DNA of 64,000 nucleotides, from contig PS015252.1 in assembly GCA_048213135.1 (NCBI GenBank), forward strand, positions 64,233 through 128,232. Reading direction: 5' to 3'. A model generated the notes under the pieces. The model saw only the letters and a list, made by a program, of their open reading frames with translations. It had not been told where the DNA came from and made no database searches. Source of the stretch: Reclinomonas americana ATCC 50394 (Eukaryota > Jakobida > Jakobea > Jakobida). Every line of letters begins with the position of its first letter. Within the stretch, counting starts at the first letter, position 1. The position numbers and the translations under genes were made by a program. Below are positions 33,419 to 48,400 of this stretch, piece after piece.

Positions 33419-36400
33419 CTGATGGTTGTGACACGCACGCAGTGTGGTTAGAAACTTGACATCGCAAATTCTCGGCTCTCTCTCTCTCTCTCTCTNNNNN
33501 NNNNNNNNNNNNNNNNNNNNNNNNNNNNNNNNNNNNNNNNNNNNNNNNNNNNNNNNNNNNNNNNNNNNNNNNNNNNNNNNNNNNNNNNNNNNNNNNNNNN
33601 NNNNNNNNNNNNNNNNNNNNNNNNNNNNNNNNNNNNNNNNNNNNNNNNNNNNNNNNNNNNNNNNNNNNNNNNNNNNNNNNNNNNNNNNNNNNNNNNNNNN
33701 NNNNNNNNNNNNNNNNNNNNNNNNNNNNNNNNNNNNNNNNNNNNNNNNNNNNNNNNNNNNNNNNNNNNNNNNNNNNNNNNNNNNNNNNNNNNNNNNNNNN
33801 NNNNNNNNNNNNNNNNNNNNNNNNNNNNNNNNNNNNNNNNNNNNNNNNNNNNNNNNNNNNNNNNNNNNNNNNNNNNNNNNNNNNNNNNNNNNNNNNNNNN
33901 NNNNNNNNNNNNNNNNNNNNNNNNNNNNNNNNNNNNNNNNNNNNNNNNNNNNNNNNNNNNNNNNNNNNNNNNNNNNNNNNNNNNNNNNNNNNNNNNNNNN
34001 NNNNNNNNNNNNNNNNNNNNNNNNNNNNNNNNNNNNNNNNNNNNNNNNNNNNNNNNNNNNNNNNNNNNNNNNNNNNTGGCGTCTGCCGCCCCCACTGAGA
34101 GCGACCGGCAGCGCACAGGGGTGCATTCAACGGAATCGCACCGTAGCTGGCCGGATTCTGAGCGCGCAAATGCATTCGCACATCGATTCCCAAAAGCCAG
34201 ACGAGTGCGTTACCAACATAGCGAGCCGTGCCTGTGAAGCGACCGATGAGAGCCGAGGAGAAAAATATCCCCGTGGCATGCAGCATACCTGTGGCATTGA
34301 AGAAACGAGGGTCCGACAACTTGGTCAATCCGCTGTCAAACAGAATACGTCCGCGCTGTCTTCCATCTGTCGAAGTCGACCATTCGCAGTATGCGAGGGC
34401 AGTGTTGCCGTCAGAACCCACCTGCTCTCACGGATCAGCAACAACACTGGATGAAAACAGCACATCTCGATGTGCACACCGCCAGCTGTCGCAGTTCAGG
34501 CAACGCCGGTTGGCCCTGCAGTTGTCGTGGGACAATGGTGCTGATGGTGTCGCCCTCGAACAAATCTGACAGGTCGCGTAAATCATAGCATGTAGGAAGA
34601 GCGACCACAAACAATGTGCTCGGCGTACCGGCGAGACCACTGGTGACGGAATGCTCTGCAAACTCAAGTCGACGCAGAGCACGATCCTGCTGATCGGTGG
34701 GGCGTACGCGCATTTCGTGCAAACCGGCGTTGCCCAGGTCCGTGACCTCCCACTACAATCACAATGCATCTCTATGAGTTCAGTGCGGCTGCATGCGCAA
34801 ACGCGACAGCACTCTCACGTACCCCAGTAAGGCGCTCCATCACCACAGCAGCGTGGTCAATGTAAGGCCGATTGTCGGCGCAGATCATCAACCCGCCACC
34901 ACGCAGGTGGAATCGCTCACACGCATCGGCAAGCTGTTGCCACTTGGCGAGCCATTCGACGTCACTGGGACGCTGCGGATAGCTATCCAGCCAGTCCGAG
35001 GCATCGCTTGACATGAGAATGGCCACAGACGGACCACGCCCGCTTTCCCAGCTGTCCAGATGACGAATAAACTCCTCCTCCGTATCAGCGTCAATTCGAC
35101 GAATTTCCTTGGTCATCAGCAGCGGATACACAGTCTCGTGCAGCTGCGCCTCATGACGTTGTTGCCGAATGAAGTTGCCGATAAGAACCGTGAACTCGCC
35201 AAAACGGCGATCGCGACCAAGATCATTCGCTGGTTCGGTGGGATTGCGCACTTGCTTGGCGCTGAGAATGGGGTTCACGACACCTGAAAATGGCACATCA
35301 GCTCGTTTGAGAGTTCGGATAAGAAGTATCGCGTGCGCATCCATGCGCACTCACCGTTGAACACGTTCAAGTACTGCAGCAGACGAATATCCTTGACCGG
35401 GTGATACCTGCAACGACACGAATGAGTGACGCGACGTTGCATTACAGAAGCGTCGTCCAACACGTGAGAAAAACGAACCGCAAGAAGTACTCGATGCGCC
35501 ACTGCACCAAATGGCCACGATCCAGCATCACGGCAGCGTTCCGCCCGGCCAAGTCATGAGCATCCTGCGGCATCTCCAGGAAACGAATTCGTTCCTCGAT
35601 GCCGTTTTTAAATGGCGATATACGTTCAGCGCCGCTGGCAAGAACAGTTCCGAGCTGTCCCAGCTCGCCGTGGCGCAGAGAGCGGATGCCCCAATCAAAC
35701 AGTTCGTACACTTGCAATGTTGCCAGATCATCCGGCACCTATTTGTGATAGCAATTGTGTAAGAATGCAGCGCCAAAAAATCCACGCTCACAAACTCGAC
35801 ACTATGAGCGCGTAACATATGTTTCGTTGCTGCACAAAATCGCCCTCTGCCACGAAGCGCCCAGTTCGCCACCTGGGCGGAGCAGGCCCTGCAACACCGA
35901 CTCGGGAACGAAAAATGAGTCCGCACCACCCTGACCAGGCATTCGACGACCACGGAAACGCCACAGGGGCGACATGGAGAGTAGTTCCAGTTGGTCCGGA
36001 TTGTCGATTGGTCGGCTGTGGAACAAGGATAAGGCAGTGAACAGCGGACTTGAAGTTATGGTCCTCATTTATACATACCGAGAGAGCAGCTGCGACACCA
36101 GCACAATGTCGCGCGGCATCGACGGGGGATACGGGTACCGGAGGCGAGCTGCAATCTCCAGACACACATCGTACGGAATGCCACGCATGCGACCATCGGC
36201 TACAATCATGTTCCAAAGGAGGTAAGCAAGGAGACACCGCATATACATGCAAGCACATCACTCACGAATGTGGAACGTCATGGGGACAAACGGGGAAAAC
36301 AGACTGGTGAGCCACAAGGATGCAGCCTCGGCACATCGCTGCTGTCCGAGTTCGCTGTCACTCGGATTCACCGCTGTCATCACCACAGTTGTGCGTTCGA

Positions 36401-39400
36401 GCAGCGCGAGCACTAAGTCCTGCCGAAGTGCATTTTGTTCCGAGCTTCCACGTGCTGTTCGCAGATTGCTCGCAAAGCTGCACATCCGACAGGCTTGTAA
36501 GGAACATAGTAGTGCTCAACTCCGACGATGTAACTACGCACCTTCCAACCCATCGGAAGAATTTTTGCAGCAGGCGGAAATCGACGCACAAGCGCAGCAA
36601 CTGTTGCTTCCACACGTTTTCTTCGTTGGCGGCAAGCAACGTCGTTGCCTGCTGCGCATCCAGCGTGACTTGCAGCTGCTCCAGCATGCCCATCAACTGT
36701 GGACTGTGCACGATTTCGGCCAACGCATCCACGTCGATCTCTCGCATGAGTTTCCAGCTCGAGTAGAAAATCGGGCATGTTGGGTTGGAGGTGTCGGCAT
36801 TGTCGAAGTTTGCGTGGAACAACTGTGGCGGAGATAGAAAGTGAGACGCAAAGAAGAAAGCTACGAGAGAGAGAGAGAGAGGTTGTAGACGTACAAGTTG
36901 CACCGCAAGCTCAGTGTCCAGCTCGGCAAGCGAACAGAAATTCGATGGGTGCATCGCCTTGGGAATAAGGCAAGGTCAGTCTTTGCAGTGGCGCTCATGA
37001 GATGGGCCGCAGCAAATACCTCAAGAACGGAGGCAGGGCTTGGCGCCGACATCAGGAGGCTGAGCACCATAACAGGATCCTGCAAGAAGTTTTCACTCCA
37101 CACTTCCTTGACAATGTCCCACGGAATTGTGGCGTTCACATCCTGCGAGCACGGTAAGCAACGGGAACATGAGAGATGCAGGAGCATGCCAAAAGAAGTA
37201 AACACACCAATTCGCTCTTGATCTGCGACACCACCCCACAGGGAATGAGTACGTGAAGGTCAGCAACACATAGGCAACGACAACCGACAAAAAGACGTAC
37301 CCAATGCAAATTCCGATACACGCGCGGGTTGTCCACTCGCCGGCACACTGCACGACACTCTCCCAAGCTGGAGACTGGCACAACACCAGCCACGCGAGGG
37401 AATCCCTCCTGTAGAACGAAACATGAATAACTTTTGAACGGATGGTCGCTGGTTACGTCGAGCTGCGCAACTTGATCAAAGACGTCGAGACACATGAGAG
37501 CAGCAGGATCATAGCCAACGTTCAAGTCGCAGGCATTTGTCACGTATTTGATCCACAAGGTCAGTCGCATCAACGGATGCATCTGACGAATGCGCGGTGA
37601 ATTGTGCGCGACAAACTCCGGGAACGACATGCACACTGTGGCGCGTGCGGTAAGTATCGGCAACAAAAGCGCAAGCAAGCATACATTGCGCACCATCAGC
37701 TTGGTCCAGCAGTGCCACCTGACGATGGCACGCACGTGCGCTGTGAGTTACCACCAACAAACAAGTAGTCGATGTCACTAACCGAATACACGAAGTTTAA
37801 CGGAGCTGCAGCCATGCCTGGGCAGGTGAATCCATCGCCGGCCTGTTGCCATCCCAACAGTGGCGCAACTCGCCGAGATAGATTGTCAACACCGGCACGA
37901 TAGCGATACATGAAGTCTCGACTCACGAGGTTGAGGATGAAATTGACCAAATCACTGTACCACTGCGTCAGCAACATGTACACACAAACGCACACAAGAG
38001 TGGGAAGGCGAGCAATTCTTCACCTGGCGAGGTAGACGCCGATGGTGTGATCCTTTGCCAACAAACTGTTGACAAAAATCTCTGGCCACGCCTGTAGCGC
38101 CTGCTGCTTTCTCAAGTTGTCGTTCAACAACAATGCAACACGAATCGACAAAATGTCGTCGCCGAAGAGCATGCGACACGCGATGCTCCACTGATGGATC
38201 AGATGGTAGCGCAAACGAGCGTCCTCGCTCACCTCCGTGGCTTGCAGGTAATCCGGCACGCCTGAGATGCACTGCAGAATCTTGTCGATCTACGTGCAAC
38301 GGCGAATGAACCACACGATGTGAACACATACACGAAAGAAATATGAAAAGGAACGAAGATAAACCTTCAAACGACCAATCGAAAGTCGACCTCTTCGATC
38401 CAAAACCAGTGTCTCATCCGTGCGGTCGTGGCGATTCGCAATAAGGACCACACGCGGCTTGACGCGCTGTGCATGTAGCCAGTCAAACAGTTCGCGCTTG
38501 CTAACCTCGGTCATCTACACATGTTAAGGTGCTGGTATATAAGACAAACACGCACGCCCACAGCAACAGGCATCTCTCATTTGCAAACCAGATGGAATTC
38601 GTCGATAATAAGCAGCGTCCGACCTGCATCCACGTCTCGGAACTGCTCATTGAGAACAGACCGAATTGGGCCTGCGGCGAGGGTGCAAGCAGAATCAGGA
38701 CCTCATGCAGGCAACATACTTCCAGTCGATTGCACCACGCAACGTCGAATGAGAAGATCATTTGAGCCGTCGATGCGCACTGTGCGATATCGCCCACGAA
38801 CTCCCGCGGTCACAAGCGCGAGCAGAAGTTCATACTCGAACGCCGCCTCGAACGATGCCGCTGCTTGCTGCTGCTTACGCGCGCACAACTCCTCTCGAGA
38901 CTCTTCACGCAAGAAGTCGCGGATGCGCTCGAGGAGGTACGTCTTGCCGGCACCAGGCGGTGTGATGATAAGGAAAGGAGCACCAGGCCGAAGACCAGAC
39001 AGGCCCGCTCCGAAGACAGTGCGCAGCAAATGCGCCTCCCAATTTGTGCGCTTCGCTGATGCAACATGTGCATTCCAACGTCCGCACATCTGCAAGTCGA
39101 ATCAGTCACTGAGTATATACGACGACAGAGCGACAAGTGAGATGTCGGGCATCAAAGTAACCTGCAGCTCGCGGTCACCCATTGCCGCGGCGACTGAATC
39201 AATTGAAAGAGAAGCTTGGTCGCCTCGATGAAAGGAAAACTGTTTGACCCGCTCTATAGAGTGTGCTGAATTGACTTGCATGTGCTTGGAGTCCATGAAA
39301 CGGATGCGATCTCGGACCTGCATGAATTATACGATATCAGCAGCGTGGGCAATGCGAAAGCAGCATGTTGTGGTTCAACCTCGGGCAGATTCCGAGAACA

Positions 39401-42400
39401 GTCGAGGTCTTGAATGAAAAACCAGCACCTACAGACTTCAGTTTGAGAGGGCGGGAAGCGACATGAGCACGATGATTGGCTGGGTACAAACCACGGCTGG
39501 TCCTTGGAAAACTCGAGAATCCACTTGAGCAGTCGGTCGGCAATCATGTAATTCGGAGGGGCTGAAAGCAGTCAGCACAATCATCAGAACGCAGGCAAAC
39601 GCAGAATATTCGATCAGCACAGACCTTCCAGCACGATAACAAAGTTGGCATCGGAGAGCAATGCCAACATTTCGCCATACATGTACTCATTGGAGCGCAC
39701 CGTGGTGAGACGATACACCTCGTGAGGCAGTTCGGCATTGTTGCCAAGATCCACAAGCTCGCGCACGTCCTACACACATGAACAGACTGAGAAAGATGAA
39801 CACTACATGTCACCAACAACACAAATGACTGCAATGCGCAACTTGGCGCTTCATGGAGAGCACACCAAATCCATCCTTGCGATGCAGGAAACGAGCCCTC
39901 GTTTGCCCGAGTGCAACTGTCAAATTTTGCAGCAATTCTTGAACTGGACATACTTGCTTCAACGAGGAGAGGATGATGCGGCACTGGATTGATTCCTCGC
40001 CCTGCGATTTCGCTCGCTGCATCAATAGCCATGTACTAAACACGACAGGCAGCTCAAGAACTCAAGACAAACCACAGCGAATGCTCCTCGACGCCTGATC
40101 ACGGGAACTCGCGGTGGATCTGGAGGCTCACCATTTTGACCAACGCCCTCTATCGTCTCCGCAAAAAGTTCCTCCATCAAGTATGCGCGAGCAGCTTGTG
40201 AAAGAGGCGCGACAAGAACGTGGTAGAGCCACCGCCGGAAATCAGTGCTTGGATTGCTAAGCCGGGCACTGTAGCATCGGAGCCTGCAACATCGTTCGGT
40301 GAGTGGACACGCAAAGAAGAAAGACAAACAATAGCAGTGCATGACAACAATTACACGCACGTACTAAAGTCGCCCGTGAGGACTGCCAATGTGACGCCCT
40401 TTCAACCCCAAAGTGAGCATGAGGATCAAATAATGGAAGCGATCGGAATTGACAGCCAAACTCTACCTTGGCGAATCGCCACTCGTGAACTCGCGTTGGC
40501 GGCTCCAGCACAAGCAGCGGCAACGCTCTTCCATTGACGTCGAAAACGCTTGGCACGTCATCACCGGGAGGCGCAGGGATGTTAGCAAGGTCCGGGTGAG
40601 GAGTGATGCCAATGTGCCCGGCTTCGTCGACGGCAAGTGTTGGTAACAGGCCGAGGCCGCAGGCGAGATCGATGAAATCATTTGCGCGCGCAAACAGAGC
40701 TTCATGTGGAAACAGTTGAGGGATCAGTTGGTCCAAGTCACGTCCCGGACGGAAGTGTTGCAGCGGACCCTAAGAAGTGGCGATTAGCAGCTAGCAGTCA
40801 CGTGAGAGAGATACAAATACACACAAAATCACAGGAGACGCAACAGAAGCATTGGTCACCACTTCAACAAGCTCGTGGACCTCGAGATCCGACAGGTTGT
40901 ACCGTTGAAACACACCGTCTAACCACTCCCTAGTCTCCCTTTCGAGTTGACGCAAGTATCGGCCACTGCGAAGCAATTCAGGAGGGACTCGGAACCCATC
41001 CAGCTGCTGCCGGAGGCGCTCGGAGACGGTTTCAGTCGTACGCAGCACATGTCCCAGCATGATTTGCATATCCAGAATGCGCTGGGATTCGGCATTGACA
41101 CAGATTGAGTTGATGAGATACGTCAATTTGGACATACACGCGAGAACTCACATCTGTGTACAGTTCAGGCCGGATGTCCAGTGGCGTACAGGAGAGCAAG
41201 AATTTCGGACATCTTGGTGGTTCTGGGATCGTAGTCGCATGTTCTCTTACAAAATTGACGAAAGCAATGAGCAAGCGACGGTTGTGGCCGGTGAATCCGA
41301 GGGCAGTAGCGCCGACGAGAACATTCAGCGGGATTGGCTACACACACGGGCGACGATCGAATTAGGAGACGCAAGCACAGACAAGTTGTGACAAACACAA
41401 CAACCGCTCACAAGATGATCGCAGCACGAGCGCAAGAGCGGTTTGTAGGACATGCCTACCAAACCCTCCATGTCAAATATGTGGACCTGAGTGACGTAGT
41501 ACAACATGAGATCATTTGCTGTCCGAGCGCACGCAAAAGCATATGATGCAAAGTGTGCGCACCTTCCATGCATCACCGGCTGTGCGCCTCAGTATCATGC
41601 CACGGCCGACAAGTACCGAATCGGTGGGATACATCTGAAGCACAGACCAGACAGATTCGGCATCGGCATAGAAACGCCATGATGATCCACGAGACTGTGT
41701 AATAGCCTCGTGAGATGACGAATGGCAGCCAGTGAATCAGAAAGATCCATTTGCGCATCGACGCAACGTAGTCCTCATTCTCGGCACGACGCGACGGGAC
41801 CACGTGAAGAATGTTGCGACCCTGCTCGCCGAATCCGAGCCACTGGCACTCCACTTCACGGTTCTGCAACAGCCATCCCTTGTCTGCACGCGACACAAGC
41901 TAGAGTCAGATGAAGGGGAACGTGAGAATCAGGGACACGACTGCTGGCGAGCAAACCCGTAGCCAAGCGAATCTCTGCCGAGTATTGCTGAATGTGCACA
42001 ACGAAGAGATCGGGGCAGAGCACCAGAACTGGAGACTGATCTGTTGTGCGTAGCGCCGGTAGCGCATTCTGATCATCGCCTGTCGGCTGCGAGCCCCCAG
42101 CGCTATTCGTCACGGAAACAGAACTCGACTGAAACAACTCACTGCGATGGGACAGCTGCACGCTTGCGTGAGCAGCGTGCCCGTCATCGGCTGGGTCATT
42201 GGCACCCAATGCATCTGCAACAATGATGCACAATAAACTGAGGTTCACAGGCACGGACATGACATAATGACGATGTCCTTACCCCCATGAGCAGCGTTCT
42301 GACTCGCAAAGACATCAGCCTGAGCAATCTCAGTGTGCAGCTGCTGAATGTAGGCACGGTCGAGCGACGCCGTGCAAGCCAGCGGCAGAGATAAATCCAC

Positions 42401-45400
42401 TGCGCGCTGACCCAGAGTGCCCATGTAGCGATCCATTGCATCACGCTGCATGTAATGAGAAAGTTGAGAATTCTAGTGCAAATAATTCAATTCCGAGTAG
42501 AAAGGGAAACTGAACGCACAGGGATGCCGCATCGCTGAGCCTCGATCGTCGTCCATCTCAGCTCTCGAAAAGTGGTACTGCACACTTCCAAGTCATGGCG
42601 GTCATACTCCTGCAGCAGGCACTGAAGTGGATACGACGACGTCACTCCGAGACCAAATCGAGCCACGGTAAACCGGAAGACAGCTGTCGCAGGGCGTGAG
42701 CAACACACACGTACAGATTGCACTCAGTACTAAACGGCAGTAAGCGTAACCTGCCACGTATTCCTGCCGGGGCTGCCGTGTACCAGCGAGACCAGCAACA
42801 TATCGCTCGATGATCGAGCTGACATATACGTCGCGCAGATTTGGAAGTTCGCTGTCCACGCGCAGCACGGTTTGCGCAAATGCACAGCAACAGTCTCGAA
42901 CAAACAGTGTGTTGCTGACGTTATTGGCCAACGGCGCAGCCCGGCGTGAAAGTGCGACACCAAATATTCTGCCAAACTCAGAAGGGACTGTTCCGTACAA
43001 GCGAAGCAAGTCTGAGTCGGTCAGGATGGATTGCTGCGGACCACGTGTCAGATAGACCACCAGCTACCAGCGTGAGGGAGCGACAGCGGGAGTAGCTCAC
43101 CTCCGACTCGGGCATCAGGCGCATCATTTCGGCCCAACGACTGAGCCCTGCGTTGTATGCATCGAATCTGCGTGATGAACTACGGGTTAGACGGCGGACA
43201 CTCGTTCATCGGGAAAATGAATCAAGCTCACCCAGGCACCTCGTCGAGACACAGCAACGCCGATCGGAACACGTCTGCCACGTGTCTGTGAAGTGAGAAA
43301 GCACACACAAGGCAAGAGTTACGCACGCAGACACACGCACCAAGCGTGCCAGCCACATCTTCCGGTCGTCGGTGACCAAAACGGAACAGTGACCGCGGTC
43401 GATTGAATGTTGAATTGAGCGTCGACGGCAGTGGCACGAGTGTCTGTGTTACAGAGATGAGCTTCGTCGGCGATGGCCGAATAACTTGACACGGAGGCCG
43501 TGCACACACCATGCTCCTGTTGATTTGCTGGGTACGAGCGATCTCCTGGAACGCAGGTTCGAGCGGGTCGGCGGCTGCGGTGAGTGAAGCTCGCAGGACC
43601 TGCAAGCGACGTAAACATACACATCACCACTGTGAATACGTTCAAGACAGTGAAAAGAGAGCCACGGAAAAGACGCAACAGTCTTGTCTCCAGCAGCGGC
43701 TTGAAGCAATCGCCTCCGCTCGGCACTCGGGTGCATCCACAGCCGCAGACGGTCCAGAGAAACGCCGCCGGAAAGGAACCAGAGAAGGACGACTGGGAGA
43801 GCAAAGTGATTATCGGGGTGATTGACAGCTGCACGAAGCAAGCACACGAAACCTAAAGCCACCAGGCCACGTGTTCCGGACTCTCGATCAATATTCGCGT
43901 ACGAGTCAAGCAGGGCGAGTCGATCAATGCTGCGCAACACAGCGATATTTCGACTGATGGATGCCGTCGTCATGCCTTCCAAAACGTTGAAAGTGAACGA
44001 GAGTTCCTTGGCGATCAGCTGATGCACCGAGTCCACCGGAGCCGCCAAGGTACCACTCACGTCTGTATTGAACTCCGTGTCCCAGTCCAGCGGAGCAAAC
44101 TGGCGCAATGGCATATACCGAATCAGGGGATGACAATTCTCGAACAATAAACACCATCATGCCACCTGTGCCTGGTCGACGCGACGTCGCTGGTCAATGA
44201 TCGTGTGCAACTCGTACGCATGCATGCCAGAAGGATAGCGTGGATCTGGCTCTTGATTGGTGATGAGTAACGAAACAAGATTCAGTGGTCGATCGCCCAT
44301 GACGTGAGCGTAAAAGTTGAACAACTCAGGTTCCAATCGGTACGACTGTGAGACAATAGTGAGCAGACAGAACAACGCAGCATATAACGGTACGTAGTAC
44401 CGCACTGTGCGAGACACACCTGCACGAAATAACGAGCAAAGTCGTCACAAAGGTCGGGATTTTGTCTCACAAATCGCTCATGTGCAGTCATCGGATGCCG
44501 ACGCATTTCCTTCAGCGAGCGGTGAGCAAGCCACATCTTACTGGCAATCAATCTGCGCGAGAGGCGACGCAACTTGGAACCACGCCACTTCATCGGCACG
44601 GGGTACCGCAGCAAGAGGCTCGACAGGGTGGATACACCACGCCAGCATCATAAGGAAGCGATTGTTGGTATACAGACGCTCACGCAAGTCAGCCTGCAAT
44701 ACAAAAAATGTAAGTTGCAACACCGGCTTGTACTCCACGGAGTGAATGGACGTACCGCGCGACGAGCGAGCGAAAGCAACGAGCCAATGTGCGCGCCTCC
44801 ACCACCGATGTGCCGACCGATTTCATCGAGGATGCTGAAAACCGATTCGCCAGCTGTGACGATTTCACACAGGTTTAAGTTCGCATGCGCAAACTCAAAG
44901 TCGAGCAGGGGCAAGTACGCAACATGTGATGCGCTGGCGAATGTTTGCATCCGAAAACTGATCACAGAACACCTCTGACATGCTTTCGATGACAATGGCG
45001 GCCCGCTCTTCACCAACATCGCCAAGAAGCCCGAGATTTCGATGCCTCTTTGCCTCGAGCACGCGACGCAATCTCGATGATTGCGGCAGACGGTTGCACA
45101 ATTGCTCGGCGGATAGCAAATCGCTATGAGCTGCGCATGCCCTTGTCAATATCAACGGGTTCAAAGTTATTGGTCACAACATGACTCTCGCCCAACTCAC
45201 CAACGATGAGGTCGAGGAGAGAAAAAATGTCGTCTCGGGTGAGGCGTGGTGAGGCGTCAAGAGCTGCAATCCAGTCCATGAAAAACGCTTGATTGTCCGC
45301 GTCTTCGGGCTGCACAATAGCTGAAGCTGTGAGTACGAGGGCGACACCACAACAATAACATATTCACATACTCACCTCGTAGATTTGCACGACGAGATTG

Positions 45401-48400
45401 ACGAAGTGCTCAATCCTGGCATCTCTCTGATCCGCATCAGCCGCAAGCCTATTGATTATCAACGGCATGCAATGGCCACTGCAGCGTGCAACGAATTCAC
45501 GCATGCTATCGACGTCAGTTGTCGTCGGCGACCGCAGAGTGACGTAGTTCAAAAATCCTTGGAGAATGGGCAGCTGCACGCGAATAGGTAATCAATGTGC
45601 ACAGTCAAACACGATTGCAAGCGCACAGTTCGCCGAACAACGTCACCTGCAATAGCCCGCCTGCAGAGCCACTCACTGCGACCTCATTCGACAGCAAAAA
45701 GTGCACAAAGGCGGCACCAAAGCGTTGTCGACTGCACGCGACACAGGTCGATAAAATTAGGCGATCCGGGTACGCTATGAATTCAAGATTCGACACCGCA
45801 ACTCGGCAATTAGTGCATCGGCATCCTCTGGCGTGATAGTAAGCAGTTTCTTGTGGACCGCATGGTGAATGAAGAGCAAGTCCAGAGGACCTATTCAACA
45901 ACACAGCAGTTGTCAATGACACGGTGTGTCACATTCGCTAACACGCGTACAGCATCGTACCATTGAGCGACAGCAAGATGCGGAGAGTGTGCACATGCGG
46001 CTGGCGAATGGTAATCTGCATGCCATTACGATCGAATGAGCAACAAAAATTCGGCAGCACACAAAAAACACAGCCAACAGCGAGAACGCAACGGGAATTT
46101 CCAGCAGCACGTCGATCTCCTCATTCGAAAACTCAGTATGCTGAATGTACCCGCCCATGGTAAGGAACCATCGAAGCACCAGGCACACTCGGCGGACAGC
46201 TTCCGAGTGCTGTGAGTCACACAGTTAGCGATTCGAGACTTCTTAAGTGAGTGATAACTGATGTGCACTACACGCACCACCGAGAGCTGCAAATGTCGCG
46301 AAGTGACCATGTCTCGGAGCAGTTCCAGCTGGCGAATCATCGTCTCATCGGGTGAAGTCTCCGCCATAACTTCGAGAGTGATGACCAGAGCCTGAATGGG
46401 GAAGTGGCTGAGGAACTTGAGCGGGAACGACGACGATGTGGTGACGTGAAGAAGCTGGCGGAGGGTGAGCTTGAATCGGAAGAGATGCTCAGCCAAGGCG
46501 TTCCAGTCAAGCGAGTCAGGGTGCACAGTGAGCCGCAGGAGGTGCTGTTCGAACATGGTGATGCTCGTGATGGCATTGGCCTCGCGGACGGCATACTGGA
46601 TCGGGCTGCATCAACATTGGTTCGTGAATGCGAGGTTCATGCACCAAGAGCACACTCGAGAACAGGAAACGAACCATATGTCAAGATCAGTGGCACCGGT
46701 AGCGGCTACGGCACGTGTCTGTCTCACACTCCTAAATAGAGACTGCAGAACCGTCGAACTGTCCGTCGACAGGACCAGAGCGGTGCCAAAAATGGGTCTT
46801 GGATCGTGCACATCCGGCAGGCCATCCAAGCGCAGCAGTCGCACATACAGCTCCATGATGAGCTGTTGCGGAAGGAACTGGAGCACGGGCGCCATTTCAA
46901 GGTCGAACATCAAGTCCTCCAGCAACACATCTTGCTGCAAGCCGCAGCACAGACACATAAAAAATCAGCTTGCACCACAAAAAATGCACTCGAGATGCTT
47001 CTGCGCACCTCTGGTGGCTCTGCCAGCCGCGTAGGATGCAAAAATGTCACGTACAGCAACCCAAAGAACAAACGTGGCTCGAGGATGCGGATGGAAGAAT
47101 CTACGATGGGGAGCTCCGACCGCAACTGACGGGTGACACCGTCAACACCACTTTTCAAGAATGTGGCGTGAAGTTGGCCAACAGTGAAGTTAATCAATTC
47201 TGCAACCACATCGGTGTCTATGCGGTTGGTACAGGCGGTCTCGGGGAAACGCTCACGGAGCAATTGCAGCAATGCCTCTCGAGCCGGACCGTCGCTCGGG
47301 CTGAACATGCCGGCAACTAGGGGAACTATTGCGGAATTAACCCAGCTACCGCATGATACTCTGTGCATTCGAGCCGAAACATCAACAACCGACAGATGGA
47401 CGAGAGTGGGTGATCAATGAAAATACTGCCGAACCTCAGAGCTCGGAAAAAGGCTCGGAAGGATTCCTCACGAGCGGCAACTTGACGCTGATCGGCGGAC
47501 CGCTGAGCGATGGCCAATCGTCCGGCAATCGATTGAACGTCTTGCGGGACCTGATTCACAGAAGGGTCGTACGCCGGCATTCGCACTCTGCCACAGGGAC
47601 AAGTGGCTGCTGAGACGCAATTCGACTTCATGATCAACCACAAGGCAAAAAAAGGAAACCTGTACGTTTCCACAAGCTGCGCAACGCCTTCGACCTTCAG
47701 CTGACAGAGCACCGGAAGTCGATGACTGAAAACGAACACGGCCTTGACAATCGGCTCGACACTTTCGCGCTGACGCACTGCGCACTGCACTGCCAATTGG
47801 CTGACTTGATCCTCGTCCAAGTGCTCAGAGTAGAGGAACACGAGAGCGCGCTCGGCTTGCGGCGACTGCTGGACACGGAGCACAGTCTGGCGCAAGTTGG
47901 CCAGATTTTCGAACTCTCGACGGCAGTCAATCGTCTGCCAAACAGTCCGTCCCCGCTCACTTTTTAGTGCACACGGATGTGGAGGGATTGACAAATTGCT
48001 CTCACCTGCACATTGAGATGCACGCCCACGTGCTCGCCAAACAGCGACATGTCGCGGCATTCGACAAAGAAGACGTTGGCAAATGCATGTTCCGTGTCAG
48101 CCGCACTGCGAATGTGCTGGAACAATCGCTCCGTATCGGACTCCGCCGCAATACGGGCTGTCACAGCGGGCGCCAAGCTCTCGAGCACGGGGAGGAATTC
48201 GTTCAGACGAGAAACGCTATTGCGTTCCATATCGACACGCACTGGCGACAGTTGACTGTACAGCTGCGGTGCACCACAAAGTTTGTACAAAGACAAGTGA
48301 GTGACAGGAATGAGCATCAAACCTTTGGGGCGGGGCGCAGCACGCGAAGAGTGCTTGTCGGCACATACAAATGAGCAAATAGCTCCGGCGGCAACATGTA

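Noticed and set aside
44560-44585. GTTGCGTCG at about 44573 as another splice donor
   Set aside because: The nearest acceptor would give an intron of only about 21 bases, so it is more likely exonic. GTTGCG matches in the large gene were not counted unless the exons were fixed independently.
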